From assembly GCA_964019055.1 (NCBI GenBank), contig OZ025209.1:12632981-12696980 (forward strand): a stretch of DNA of 64,000 nucleotides, in the 5' to 3' direction. Shown here piece by piece: positions 44,638-58,400 of the stretch. The position numbers and the translations under genes are program-made. The stretch is from Anthopleura xanthogrammica (taxonomy: Eukaryota > Cnidaria > Anthozoa > Actiniaria > Actiniidae). Within the stretch, counting starts at the first letter, position 1, and every line of letters starts with the position of its first letter. The notes beneath the pieces were generated by a model. The model did no database searches and was not told where the DNA came from. It saw only the letters and a program-made list of their open reading frames with translations.

Positions 44638-45924
44638 ATGGGTTGCAATGCTTCCAAGTCAAGTGGCGTAGTCGAAGTACAGATGCCAAAAAAGATCCAA
44701 CAAAATTCCAAGGATAAAAAGCTCGAAAGAGAAGACAGCTTACGAGGAAGCCAAGCCAGTTTAACATCGGGTTCGGATGCTTCTCGCTCTGACAGAGAAA
44801 ACTCAGCTAAATCTACTCGTACTACAGACAGCGGAGTTGGAGAACTTGAAGATGATAATATTATTACCGAGAACTCGAATCCAGAAAAAATAAAGGGAGC
44901 CAAAGTGGAAGAACGTCCTGAAACACCAGGTTAGAATTCCTAAAGATTTTCGAAAAACCCTACTTTACTGTAAATAGTTCACTCACTCTTTTCTTAACTG
45001 AGATACAATTCTTAATGCTGGGTTCATAAAATCCTAGTAAACTAGAGATTTTAATACAATAATGACTCTTCAGATATAAGTTTATCGTTTGCACTTTGGT
45101 GTGTGTAGCACAAAGGACAGACAAACAAACAAGCTAAACACTCCACTTTTCGTAATCCTTCTTCAATCGATAATGAAAAAATGCCTTGGAAAATGTCTTT
45201 TAGCACATTTAGTAATTTTGATCTTTGTATTTAGAAGATCTTAGCATTGATGGTACGTCAATCGCAAGAAGAAAGAAGAGTCCCAAAGAAAGAAAGCAAG
45301 TATCGTTCACCAAGGAGATGAATAACAACAACAGAACTAGCATCATAGATCGACCCCAGAGCAGAGGTGGATTGGCTTTCGACGTTGTATATCCTGATAC
45401 TGGTAACGTTAAAAGAAGACCAATAAAGCTAAAATCTCTGGAAAGGAAGAAACAGAGGAAACGCAGAACCAAAGAAGAAATAATAGACAAACTTGAAGAA
45501 GCAAAGGAAAGAAGAAACGTAAGGAGTCTGTCTGTCTGTCCACCTGTTTCGTCACGCTATCTAGCGTGACATTCTATTTAAGATTTTTTTTATTAGAAAA
45601 AAAAAGAAGTTTGCAGTCAAATTTATTACGTCGATGTAAAATAACAAAGACTTTTGTACTAGACTGAGCTACGTTTTTTTCCACATGTTTCATAAATTTA
45701 GCCTCCAGAAAATATTGAAAAAACTTTGACCAAAAATCACGCATTCCCAAAAATTTTTCAAATATTAAAATGTATTTTACATTTATTTTCAGGAACACAA
45801 TAATCAAATCATAGAGAAGGCAACATTATCTCGTAAAGAAAGACAACTAAAAGAAGCAAGAGCATTAGATGAATTTGCACAAAGACAAACACAATTGCAA
45901 GAATCACAAGAACAAGAATCATAA
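44638..45924 (+). CDS. STMND1: Stathmin-domain-containing protein 1-like (3 exons, 235 aa)
   Basis: Exons 44638-44929, 45235-45518 and 45793-45924 (708 nt, phases 1 and 0). Starts MGCNASKSS: Gly2 suits N-myristoylation and Cys3 palmitoylation, so membrane attachment is likely. A Ser-rich acidic disordered stretch follows (to about 97), then DLSIDGTSIARRKKSPKERK, a short block AFDVVYPDTGNVKRRPIKL, and a basic coiled-coil stathmin-like helix (SLERKKQRKRRTKEEIIDKL to FAQRQTQLQESQEQES). Human STMND1 has the same order: MGC start, a PLRKPP-type block, then a helix with EEKMEAAEERR. Stathmin helices bind tubulin (family knowledge); that activity is not shown here. Orthology is by pattern rather than alignment. 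Confidence 0.75.
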
Positions 45925-46410
45925 CAGAAAAATTTAATACAATAATTATAGTTATTATTTAAATTCAACATGTAAATAGAAGTGCAAAATACCAATTTTT
46001 CATTTAAAAAAAAAACACAAAAATTTTATATCAAGAAAATTTCTTCATTTTTGAAATATACTTTTAAAATATACACTGATTTAGTGGCAAAATGTGAGTG
46101 AAAACATTTTTGATAAAAATGGTTTCATTTTGTGCATGAATATTTTTCTAATCTAGTTTGTAAGGAGTTAGAACTACTTTGGACCTTTTTGAATTGCTGA
46201 TTTTAGCCTTATATTCTTATATATGAAAAAAGTGAAATTGTAAAATTCAGCATTCATATTCAAAAGTTTGTGGCATCCCTCCCCCCACCTCTGAGCAATG
46301 ACTGGTTTTCCCTAAAGGTTGTGAATATCATATATACTATGGTGCAGGTCACCAATGCATGTACTGACACAGAGTGTGAAACATAATTGTGTGATTTTTT
46401 GGAGTTTTTA

Positions 46411-46416
46411 AATAAA
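46411..46416 (+). terminator. Candidate poly(A) signal of STMND1-like gene
   Basis: AATAAA, 487 bp after the stop codon, followed by a T-rich stretch. First clear signal downstream on this strand. Confidence 0.4.
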
Positions 46417-46462
46417 AGCAAGATTTTGTTATCATTAATATCAATCTCTTAAATTTGTTACA

Positions 46463-46625
46463 CAGGACTGTAGCAAGCCTTAAAAAACTGGGGGGGGGGG
46501 GGGCACAAAGCAAAACATGACCACGACAAATGAAATTTTAATTCCATACTTACTGGTACTTTACTTTTCTGGGGAAAACTGGAGGCTCAAGCCCTACCCC
46601 CCCCCCCCCCCCCCCCAGCCCCTCC
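46463..46625. repeat. Foldback GTAGCAAGCC...GGG with long homopolymers
   Basis: GGACTGTAGCAAGCCTTAAA followed by a G run and later a run of C. The same GCAAGCC and C/G-run motif lies at 33450-33485. Confidence 0.5.
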
Positions 46626-47217
46626 CCTTCATATGGCCCTGTTAAAACAACCTGTAGCACCTCATAAGCAAATTTAGAGCAGTTCTCATACACCTGTGAA
46701 ATACACTTTAGAGTATTACACTCTACTTCACTCTGATTCTTTTGTTTTCTGGTCTTTTTTTTTTTTACTATTACACTTTAACAAACACACTTTGTTTCAC
46801 AACAACTCTAATCTACTCATATCTACTCATGGTAGGCTTAGATCAAACCCTGAAACAACCTTTCAGCTGATCTAAGTCAGGGCACAGCTATCTCACAGAG
46901 ATAAAAATGGAATTTAGAAAGCTAGCTTTTTGGGGGAGCAGAGAATCAGAGAAAATCTGTTGAATCATGGGAGAGACCCAAGAAACCCACTTATATGCTG
47001 TCAAAATGAGGTGTTCTTTCTTTTGAAAATGGTTTTATCTATATTATTTCAAATTTAAGTCAACCATTTGTATTTAAACAACACTAAATGAAGGAATATA
47101 GCTCAGACTTTATTTTTTATATATGTTAATCCAGACCATTAAACATTTACCAAATAAATCATATTTATATCCTGTTAAAAGTTAGGACAGGACAAAGAAA
47201 ATTCAAAAGAGATTTGC

Positions 47218-47540
47218 AGTCAAAACAGCTCAAAACAGTGTACCCCCCTAGGCTCCATTAATGATTTCATTATTTGAATATTGAGTTGATTATTCACTCT
47301 AAGGTTTCATTAAAAAATCCAGAATCCAAACTTCACATTCATTTTACAACTAAAGTTCTAAGGGATGGCCTTTCTGGGAAGTTTTTCTACCTTGACATTG
47401 CAATTGTGAAGAATCCAGTCAAAAATCAAGTAGATAATTTTTTTCTAGTTTGGAATCAAAGTGAATAATGAACTCAATATTCGAATAATAAATTCATTAG
47501 TGGATTCTAAAGGGGTACGCTTGAGCCGTTTTGACTGTAA
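47218..47540. repeat. Foldback with AGTCAAAACAGCTCAAAACA arm
   Basis: The left arm pairs with GAGCCGTTTTGACTG at right, and TTGAATATTGAGTTGATTAT pairs with ATAATGAACTCAATATTCGA. A 64-codon ORF inside is incidental. Confidence 0.8.
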
Positions 47541-47649
47541 ACAAAAGTAGAAGGTATCAGCAAATTTACTTAAATCTAATTGTGATAAATAAAATAAATT
47601 TTAAGTGGTAAAAGACTGTAAGTTATTAAGTAGGATAATAGTATAATAC

Positions 47650-47790
47650 TCAGGTCAAACATTGAACTTTATGAGCCATACTGTATGTATATTGATTGAA
47701 AGCTATGGATTATAAGGCAGTCTTCTTTTATGTCATTAGGTTCAGCTCATATAAAGTTCAATGTTTGACCTTAGTCTGTGATAACGATAT
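47650..47790. repeat. Foldback with GGTCAAACATTGAACTTTAT arm
   Basis: GGTCAAACATTGAACTTTAT with GAGC mirrors GCTCATATAAAGTTCAATGT with TTGACC. Confidence 0.85.
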
Positions 47791-48409
47791 AGTAAAGCAT
47801 TCTTAATTTTTCTTATTTCAACAAGTTGGTTTACAGGTTTACTAAAGTGAACTTGTGGTTTTCATTATCCCATAAAACAAAAGAATTAAAGAGAAGTAGT
47901 GCTAAATATACTAAAGTGTATTTCATGGGTTTACTGCAGATTTTAATAAGAGCGACTTATGAAAGCCACTCTACTGCAGATTTTATTGAGCGACTTATTT
48001 GATTAACGATTTACTAAGAAAACTAGCAATAAATGTTGATGTTTGGTTATCACAACAGATTTCATCTCCTTTTTTGCAGGTGGCCCATAGTTTAGTTTTT
48101 TATGATATTATATTATTTAAAAAAAATTCTTGTTAGTTTAGATAAAACCAAAAATCAATCTTATCAAACCCTGAAATTACCTCTGGGCTGATCTAAGTCA
48201 AGGCATAGCTAAGGCACAGATTGAACCCTGATATAACCTCTGGGCTGATCTAAGTCAAGGCACAGCTAATGCACATATCGAATTGGAATTTAGCATGCTA
48301 TTGGGGACTTAAACTAAGAGATCATGTGGCCCTACCCCCTACACACACAAAATGAAATGATAACAAGAACTTGCCACCATACAAATTTTCCCAAATAACC
48401 TCTTATAAA

Positions 48410-48720
48410 TACTAGTTATACAATGGTTTCGAGTGGCATACTGTGGAATATCACACGAGTCACTTGTAGTTTCTAGTATACACACGAGCCTTTAGGCAAG
48501 TTTGTATACAAAGAAAATACAAGTGACGAGTGGGATATCCATGGTATGCCACGAGAAACCATTGTATAACCACTTTATCCCACACCATAGAAAATACAAA
48601 TGGGTAGATTCAACGCACAGTGCATGATGGGAAGGAAGAGTGAAATACCGACGAATATACAACAGCTTTCCTGCTTTCTGATTGGCTGTATTTTCTATGG
48701 TGTGGGATAAAATATGTTAT
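48410..48720. repeat. Two adjacent foldbacks
   Basis: First: TTATACAATGGTTTCGAGTG with TGGCATAC mirrors GTATGCCACGAGAAACCATT with GTATAA. Second: TTATCCCACACCATAGAAAA at 48583 mirrors TTTTCTATGGTGTGGGATAA at 48691. Confidence 0.85.
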
Positions 48721-49412
48721 ACTGCATTATTATCACTTCTCCCATATTCTACCTTCCTAATATTGAGGTGTCCTTCCTATTTCTGGGTTCATTTTGACAT
48801 TATTGCTTGGCTGAATGGAGGTATGGTCATAGACCACTTTCATAACTAGCGGAAAATGATTTTTTCGAGTAAACAAATATTTTAATGTTTTAGCACTGTC
48901 ATATCAAAGAACCTCCTGAAATAGGCATGTTTGGAAGGCCTTTGTTGCCTCGTTTTGGTGTTTTTCTGATTTTTCAAATTTTTCTAGCTTCTTGCAAATT
49001 TAATCGTTTTTTTTCTTCCAACTTTCACAAGTTATTGGTATACAGAATGCCTATCCTATGATAGCTTTCTTTTTCTTAAAACATCAATTTTAACTATTAT
49101 GATAATTAGTGGTAGCGATTTATGAAAGTCGTCTATGTGAACTCTATGTACAAGTTCCTTATTGGTCCAGTCAATAATGTCAATTGTGTATATTATACTA
49201 TGCTCTTTCACAGTTTTATGAAATTCAATCTAGTATATAGCACTGTTTTCAGTTCCTCACAATTCTTGTCACTAAAACTACTTTTCCTCTATCCAATTCT
49301 GCTTAGTATTTTATGACCATTCTTAGAACGTCAATTATTTATAACATGGTACATTGTTCCACGTCCCTCGTATTTGCCACAGAATGATAAAACCAACGTC
49401 AGGCAACAAATA

Positions 49413-52400
49413 TTAGTCAATCTTTACAGCAGAGTAAATGTGCCTCACAAAGAAGTACGTTGAATAAAAGCCAATCGTCCCAGTGAGCAACCAGAAGGAG
49501 AAAACCATGATGAGGGTGTAGCCAAAGTACAGCAGTGCAGGAATAAAATCTACAATTTGAAGCTGAAAATTGGAAGCAAAAGAGAGAAGAAAACTATAAG
49601 AATCAAAAAAAAAAAAATTTGTGACACAAACCACAGCCAGTTAGTTTTTGTGATCATATTTTTGCCATATTTGTGTGTGACTGTGAGACTGTAAGGGTTA
49701 AGGAAGTGAAACAAAAATATCATATAAAAAAATACATCCATTTTTTACTTTTCATTTCCCAAAATCAAGCGAGGAAGGCTTTGGAAAGAAATCCCTATAG
49801 ACCCCTTGACCATGGTGTCAAAGTAGCTCAATTTGGAGATGACAAAACAAAAGAATTTCAATCTCCTGAGAATTGGAACCTTAATTGTTTTGTCCTCCAA
49901 ATTGAGCTGCATTCCGACATGCTGCAAGAGGTATTGACAAGATTTTTGAATCCCCAATATTACATACCTTGGTAACAAAATAGAATATAGCATAAAGGAA
50001 AACATAAAAAGAACAAGAGCCTGACATGAGAAAGGACTTCCACCACCAATGATAATCCTGTTAAAAGAAATAGAATTTTGAATTCAAAACAGACATCTCC
50101 TAACTTGATTAGTAACCCTAAACAATGGTATGAATTCAAGGTTAGAATTTATGTATATTTGCTGAAGTTCGTCAAATTGATTAAGGGAATTCAGGAAAGG
50201 TTGATATTCAAATTCATTGAAGCACAAAAAACTTTGTGATTACTAAGTGAATATTCAAAATTCAGACACATTATTACAACACAGCATAAATTCAAGCATA
50301 AATTAATTTAGATTTCTTTTGTCATGAGTAACAGAATTATCATGGGAAAACATCTTGGTTGGAGGGTAGAGGATCCCAGGGTGTTGGTGACACCCCTGCA
50401 ACCACTTCCTATTGGCAGTTCAATCATAATGGGTGTGTGTTTTGAGGGATCTGAGAAGGGAAGATTTGTTGCCAAGCTTGATACTAGTAGATGGTGACCA
50501 CACCCCACGAGAAGCCAGTACTATTTCCTACCTCTGACACCAACTGGAAGTAGGTTATAACTATGGAGATCTGCGATACACATATGGCCAGTATAACAAA
50601 GACAAGGAAGAGAAAACCAAACAAATAATAAAACTGATTCTCCCAGATAGCCTGAAATAAAACAAAAGAAAACATCATGATTACATCCTTTATTTTAAAT
50701 TTTAAACCCCCAGGTTCACTGTTTTCTAATTTCTTTAATTGAAATTTGATGAAGGATGTTGAACACAGCCAAAAGGTCAAAAACACCACAACATGTCATT
50801 ATGATGTCACAAAAAAATGTCATTATGATAGCAAAGTCTGTGATGGTTCTTGTAAAAAGCCTTGAAGGAGAGACCTAACAAACTCTACTCAGGTTCAGAA
50901 ATTGCACCCAAGACCTCAGAGGTGAGAGGCAAGTTAGTGCACTACTGCTATGCCACCAATTATTCCCAAAATGCTACAAATGCTACTTACTGACAGTATA
51001 AAGAACAGCTCAATAAATACAGCACCAAATGGAAGGATACCAGCTAGCAGGAAACTGCAATAAAAATTCCAAAAAGTAATAAATAAAAATGATACAGATG
51101 TGGAAAAATTGCGAAAAATATTATACCCAATTTTTTTTTACCTGCAAATTTGCAATTTGAGGTTGAAAGCTAGCAGGCCAAAAAAACACTACAAGCTACC
51201 CAATAACACTTTTAGCTTTGCATGCAAACTGCCCATTTCAGACCACATGACTTTCCCTTTAGGAATGTTCTTTTATTAAAATATTTACATATGAGAGAAT
51301 CAACTCCAAAGAGTGCCATCACATGGTCTGAAATGGACACAACAAACATTCAAGCTAAAGAGGTCTATTAGGTATCGGCTCTTCGCTTTGATGTTTCGAT
51401 AGGCAGAGTTTGTACATTTAAATTTGCACAACATTGTTACATCAATGTATAAACTCTGCCAATTGAAATGTCAAGGTGAAGAGCCAATACCATCAAAAAG
51501 ATGTCAGAAAGAAATAAAAAACTTGTGGAATTGTTCACGGTACAGCAAACTTTGGTTTACCTTGGCAAAGTTTTCATGTACCACATTTGTTCAGGCACTT
51601 GTCTTGGGATTTGGTTTGTTCGTACTGGGTGTTCATATGGCTTTAATAAAAGAAAAATGAAGCACTTTTTTTAATAAAGAAAGGTTCATCAAACACTATG
51701 GAACTAAGGAGTGCAGCAACACAAACAGAAATAATTCATGGTTCTCAGAGAAAAACCGTTGAAGCACAGGAAAGAACCAACAAGCAACTCTACTCACATG
51801 ACACCTAGCCTGGCGGGGCTTAAACCTGGGTCGCATTGGTGAGAGGTGAGTGCTCTCACTGCTATGCTCCCTGTGTCTCCCAATGAGGAGTATGGGCAAT
51901 GAATACCTTACCAAAAGGTACAGTATGACAGGATGAAACCATTTGAAGGGAATGAGAACCTATTATGTACATGGCAGAGTTGTCTTTCCCTTCCCCAGAC
52001 TCAACATAAGCAATATTTCTCTTCAATATTATCTGTCAAGGAGCTGGTATGGCATGTATATGATGTGCTGATGAAAATTTTTGCTCATAACTACAGTACT
52101 TACATATTTACGATAGCCAAAGTAGTATCCTAAAAACACCAATGGTAGAGAGACACCAACCCACAAACACAATAGAGCAATCATAGTGGTGAACGGAACC
52201 TATTGTTGATAAATTATAGAAATTAATACCAATTACCTTGAAGTTTCAACCCAGAAAGGAAAATACATAGAACACAGGGTTTTTTTTTTAAAAGATGCCT
52301 TGTCATAGGGCTAAACAATGAATATTTTCTCCTTTGGCAAATAAAATATTTTGTCATGCAAAAACATTGTATAGTTGAAGAATATATTACTTACAGCTCC

Positions 52401-55400
52401 AGATGAATGCTTTCCCCAAATAAAGAAGTTGAGGAAAAAGCAGATGGCAGACACAAAGCCAGGATAAAGTCCAGCAGTCTGTAAAAGATCAATGTCCAAC
52501 TGCAATTATATGTATGTACTATATTTCTATGCTTTGGGGATTCCAGTGGCCACCCATTTAATAACAGCCAGTTTTCTTTAAGCAGACAGTTTTCAAAGTC
52601 TCAAAAAGGGTTTCTGCAATACTACCAAAACAGGTAGAGTGTGAATTTGACTCATCGTGTAACACTTGTTTGACTGTACATTTGTGAAGTCTAGTGCAGT
52701 GCACACATTCCTGAGCCCCGAGCGGCTAATTACCTTTGAACATGCTAGTCAAGTAGAAGTAACGGCCAAATTCCACCATGAACTTCAAAGCTAATTAGCC
52801 GCTCGGGGGTCAGGAATGTGTGCACTAGACTTCACGAATGTACAGTCAAACAAGTGTTACACGACAAGTCAAATTCACACTGTACCTGTTTTGGTAGTAA
52901 TTTAAACTTCTAGGGATAGACCTTTTTGGCTTGGGCATAATGTTTCAGACCACATGTCATTTCCTATAATAATTTCTTTGTTTACTGTGGTTTAACATAT
53001 TCTACGAAGCCTAGACATTCCAACGGCTTGTTGTGAAATGGGTTTTTTCATTGCCACCAGTCAAAAATATAAAAGGTACTGACTAATGAGTTTTGATTGA
53101 CTGCAGTAATCATAAAAACCCATTTCACAACAAGCTGTTGGAATGTCTGGGTTCGCAGAATATGTAAGACCACAGTAATGGTTGTGCATGAGAAGACAAA
53201 TGAATATGGATAATTGGATATGTGCCTGTCTGAAATGGGTAAATATTCTTCCCAAGCAAAATAGGTCTATTATCAGCACAGCAGGGAAATCAGGCAATTC
53301 ACTGCTGTCAGTCAAACAAATTGTCCGGTACCTTTCGGACTCTGATTGACAGCAGGGTATTGCCTGATTTCCATGTCACATCTGTTGTCTCCATCAGTGC
53401 ATAGCAGTGAAAATAGTGGTTAGTGACCAACCTCTATTTAAGGTTCTAGATCTCCTAATACTAATCTCCTAATATTTGACTGTAGTGAAACCATGTACAC
53501 ACTTACCACTACTGTAGACTTCTTCCAGTTTACACCCTTCAAAGTCTTGTAAAGTCGACCAGCATGATAGCCAGCAAACACCCTGAAATAAAGGTAAAAT
53601 ATCAATAAACAAATATGGAAAAAATATTTTCATCCATTGACAAGTAAAAAACTATGCAAAATAAATAGGATTTAGCAGTGTCATCTCTATGGAGTAGCTA
53701 TTTATCAACTGAAATTCCAATTAAAATTTAGAAGTTGATTTTTGCAGGGATGAAGTTAATCAGAGAACCCAGAGAAAAACCCTCAAAGCACAGGAGAGAA
53801 CCAACAAGCAACTCTACTTACATATAACACTGAGCCAAGGGGGAATAGACCTTTTTAGCTTCGTATGCAAATTGCCCATTTCAGACCACATGACATTCCC
53901 TTGAGAAATGTTCTTTTGTTAAAATATTAACACATGAAAGAATCAGCTCCCAAGAGTGGCATCACATGGTCTGAAATGGGCACAACAAACATTGAAGCTG
54001 AAAAGGTCTATTGAACCTGGGTTGCATTGGTGAGAGGTGAGTGCTCAGCGCTACACCACCCACACTTATGTATCAGTGTCATCGGCAAATGCTGCTGTCT
54101 GATGATTGGTGTAAAATTCAAAGGGGAAAAAGTTTAAAAAATCATGATCAACTTACCCCATGAAAACATAAAGTAGAATAATAGCTTGGACCAGGCTTCC
54201 ACGGCTAGCTGGTGACAGCATTCCCAGCATTGCAAACACTGAAACAAATCAAGCAAACATTCTTATCTTGAAAACAAAAGCTTATTTCTATTTCTGGTTC
54301 CAAAGGAATGGAAATAAACTAATTGGGGACTGGTAGGACACATGAGAAGCATTAGGAGAAGACGAGTATGTAGCACTGTGCCTCTCAACAATTCTCAGGT
54401 GTTCTTTCAATCCAAAAATGCAAGCTCCATAACTGCACACGGCATGCATGCACATTTTCTATTCAGTTCTATTCAGTACTATCAATTACAGTATGAAGGT
54501 TTTAAATATGTCAAAAAAATTCGTTATCACAAACAACCACTGCAATTACAGCAGCGGCACAGCTCAACCAGGTTGAGCTAAAATGGATGCAAAGGTGTCT
54601 CTTGCTTGTCTGAAGGGATTTTTTGTAACCCTGAATAATAAATCACATTCTTTAGGGAGTAGCATTTATTTATATCTAAAGCTGGTTGTGCAAGGCCTGA
54701 ATCAGTTATCTACCAGATAAGCACTTATTCAGCAGATAAAAGTGTATGCTTAATCCAGGAAATAGTTATCAATTGGATAATCTACAGTACTGGATAACTC
54801 ATATTCTAGCTTTAGTGCAACCAAATCTATCCACTAGATAAGGGTTTATCCTGTGAATAGTGCTAATTCTGGATTCAAAAAAACAAGCTCCTGCTAAAAA
54901 TACCCACCTAGGGTAATCAACGCCATGCAAAAGATTTGCACACCAGACCCAACAAAGGCAGTTAGTAGCCAAGGTTTCTGAGGAGGTCTGAAAACATCCC
55001 CATGAACAAGCTTCCATCCCGTCTCTTCAACTGTATCTTCCTGTAAAAATTATTCAAGTTTTTTAAGATTTTAATCAACACATGCGCAATGTCCATTTAT
55101 TTAACAGTAACCCTTTTTGAAATTCTCTGTTGCTCAGGGTTTGCCTGGATTTTGTGTAGGATATTAACTAATTTAAATTAATTAATTTCTATTCCAGTGT
55201 AGTACTGTAGGTCTGTAAAATTTGAAAGCATGATGTTGAAGTTGTGCATTCTTCTCTTTACTATTGGTATTTGTGAATGTTCCCTAATAGGCAATGTGCA
55301 TCAAAGCTCATAAACACTCTGGAAAAGTGAGTCCTGTAAACATGGAACAAGGAAATCAAAGGAACTATCAGAAAAAAATTACTAGGTTATTTTTATCTGT

Positions 55401-58400
55401 TGAATTACTTTAATTTCAATAGAAAATGTTGAAGGAAAAATTGTCAGAGGAGCTAAAAAAGCACAAGGACTCACTTTCCCATCATGCTTTGTGCTAGAAT
55501 TTCAAGCTCATGCACATTTGGCTATTCACTCAACATTGTTATTTTCCACCCATCATATATCTGAGTATCCTTATACTTGTAGCACCAATGGTGTATGTAC
55601 TTACATAGTCATCTTCTTTATTGTAGCGTGCAATATCACTTCGCAGTGTCCTGATCATAATCATTGCCACAATGCCTAATTAAATTTTTTTTAAATATGT
55701 AAGCATAAGGTACACTTCAAAGTGAAATACAGTGGACTGCCCCTCCCCCTCCCCCTCCCCCTCCCCCTCCCCCTGTTATATTATGCAGTGCTAAAAGTAA
55801 CGGCTGATCAGTTGCTGATCATAATGAATGGCCAAATTAGTTTTAGTTCATCAGTCATACCTTTTTACTGGTCAAAATGACCAGCAAGGCAAAGATTTGA
55901 GCAGACAAGTTTATAATTTGGGCCAACATTGTCCGATGACTGGCCATCATTCTCAGCCCTGTCATGGACACTTGTTTTTAATCTAGCTAAACACATTTAC
56001 TCTTAAATTAATCCACTTCTATAATATGAACACCTCCTTACTACAGCAATTTTATTATATATTTTATCAATTTTTTATTATGTAAACACAGTAATTTCAA
56101 GCTGCCTGTTGGTTTTGTTTTTAGTGCCACTTGACAGTTCAAGCAAAAAGAACAAATTTCGGTGTGCAGCTCACAGCTAACAATTTGCCATGATTTTGAA
56201 AAGTGCTACAAAAAGATTCATCAGCTGTAAAATACAATACACAAGAGTTCAAACCTGATAAAAACAGCACGATGACCACTGAATTGACAATAGAAAACCA
56301 ATGAATTTGTACATCACTCATGGCAAGGTAGGTATCCCATCTGGAGGCCCATACTATATTACTTGCCTGTCAAAAAGATCAAAGGATATACTGAGTGACA
56401 AACACTGATGATGATGGTGGTGATTGATGATGATGATGATGATGATAATTGATGACGATGATGATAATGATGATGATGATAAATGATGGTGATTATTGAT
56501 AATGATGATTGATGATGATGATTGATGATGATAAATGATGGTGATTATTGATGATGATTGATGATGATAAATGATGGTGATTATAGATGTTGATGATGGT
56601 GATGCTGCTGCTGCTGGTTCCTAATGGTTTCCATTGGAGTATTATTATTAAGATTTCCAGAAGTAATTGTACACATATTTCTAACTCTATTATGATAATT
56701 GTACATAGTATACCAGTTGGTATATCAAAACCCCTACCAAAACATACCTGCCACTCCACTTCATAGGTGAAACGCACTTTGGCTAAAAGAAAGAAAAGAT
56801 CAATTTTAATAGACGAAATAATTTGTCTTGAAAGCTCAGATAAGATAAATATGTAACAGCATATTCCTAGTGATTTGAAATAACCATAATCATCACTTAT
56901 TTACCATTCTTTTTTATTTCTTGGCCAGCTGTAGTCTCAGACTTTTGGGTACAGGTTTTTTGGTAGAAGGTCAAAGAATCAAAGTCATAACTAAAATATA
57001 TAAAAATCATTTGCTTCAACATGATCTACAATAATTGCATAGAGGTTTTGTATCATCTTGTGATGGCAGCCACGTTAGATGATAGGAAAAATACAATCAT
57101 TTTACATGAGAAAGAATTCATTTCCTGAGTGAAAAAGGGATTTTTTGTCCTGCCATCTAATATGGCCTTTGAAGTGTTTATGAAACCAAATGTTGGACCT
57201 CAATTTTATCTCATCAATACTAGTTCTCTGATTCAAACTCAGACATGATTAAAAGACGAAAAAAAGACCAAATAAAGCTTGAGAAAATAAAATGGCTGCA
57301 TAATATTTACGACTCCTCACAGTGACGTCATCATGGCAGCAAACTAGGTCCCAGACCTTGGAGAGTTTTTGATGCCAAACGCCGATTTTCGATGCGAAAA
57401 ATAACATATTTGTGATCGCTGAATTTTGAAGAAAATGATGCCCTGATACTCAGAAATTAATGAATTTTATTATTTTGAGATAAAATTGAGGTCCAACATT
57501 TGGTTTCATAAACACTTTAACACATACTGTAATGCTGCAAAACCTCTGTTATCAGTCTGAGTGAGAACAATTGCAGCATGTATTTCCAGCTTGGTTTTGG
57601 TTCACAATGTTTATCACTAATGTTTCTCATTGCTATGTGCCGAACAAGAAGCTTATTCTACTGAGCAACCATGGATAATCCTCAAGAGAAATACCTTCCA
57701 GTGAAGAATGTCATTATGCCATGTACATCAATAGACCTCATCGGCTTGGGTGTAATGTTGTCCCATTTCAGACCACGTGTCATTCCCCAGAGTATCATTT
57801 CATTGTTTAACGGTTGCGCATGAGAAGATACATGAATATGGATACAACTCAAACAAAGAATCTTATTCTCAAGAGAATGACACATGGTCTGAAATGGGAC
57901 AACATTACCCTAAGCCGATGAGGTCTATTGTCATAATTATGCGACCAACACAGCCTAAGACATCTAGGTTTTTGGCTGCTGTCAATCAAAATTTTACTAG
58001 CTCAGACCATTGAAAATTTGATTGACGGAAGCCAAAAACCCAGATGACACAAATTACAGCTAATTGTCTATGTTGCATAATATTATGAAAATGGGTGTAA
58101 TGACTAGTAGTTATACTTCAACAGAACATACATGTATATCATTGCAATACTTTGCATTATAATAACATTATTTACTGGAAAGGAAATGCCATCTATAGAA
58201 TACTATGTACTTATTGACTGAGTGGGAGGTCTGAACGGGAAAATATTTGGCTCGAGGTCCTGAAGTACGGAACGAGCGCAGCGAGTTCCGTGCCAAGGAC
58301 CGAGAGCCAAATATTTTCCCGTTCGGACCGACCTTAACTCAGTCAATAAGCATTTTATCATATGACCACATATAAAAAATCGATTTCAAAGCGTTTTTAA

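Larger units (their letters stand above)
45925..49412. other. Intergenic region between STMND1-like and TM9SF4 (convergent)
   Basis: No gene seen in 3.5 kb. Holds foldbacks at 46463-46625, 47218-47540, 47650-47790 and 48410-48720, and two adjacent units of the SINE-tail repeat at 48165-48285 (TAAGTCAAGGCATAGCTAAG). Confidence 0.6.
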
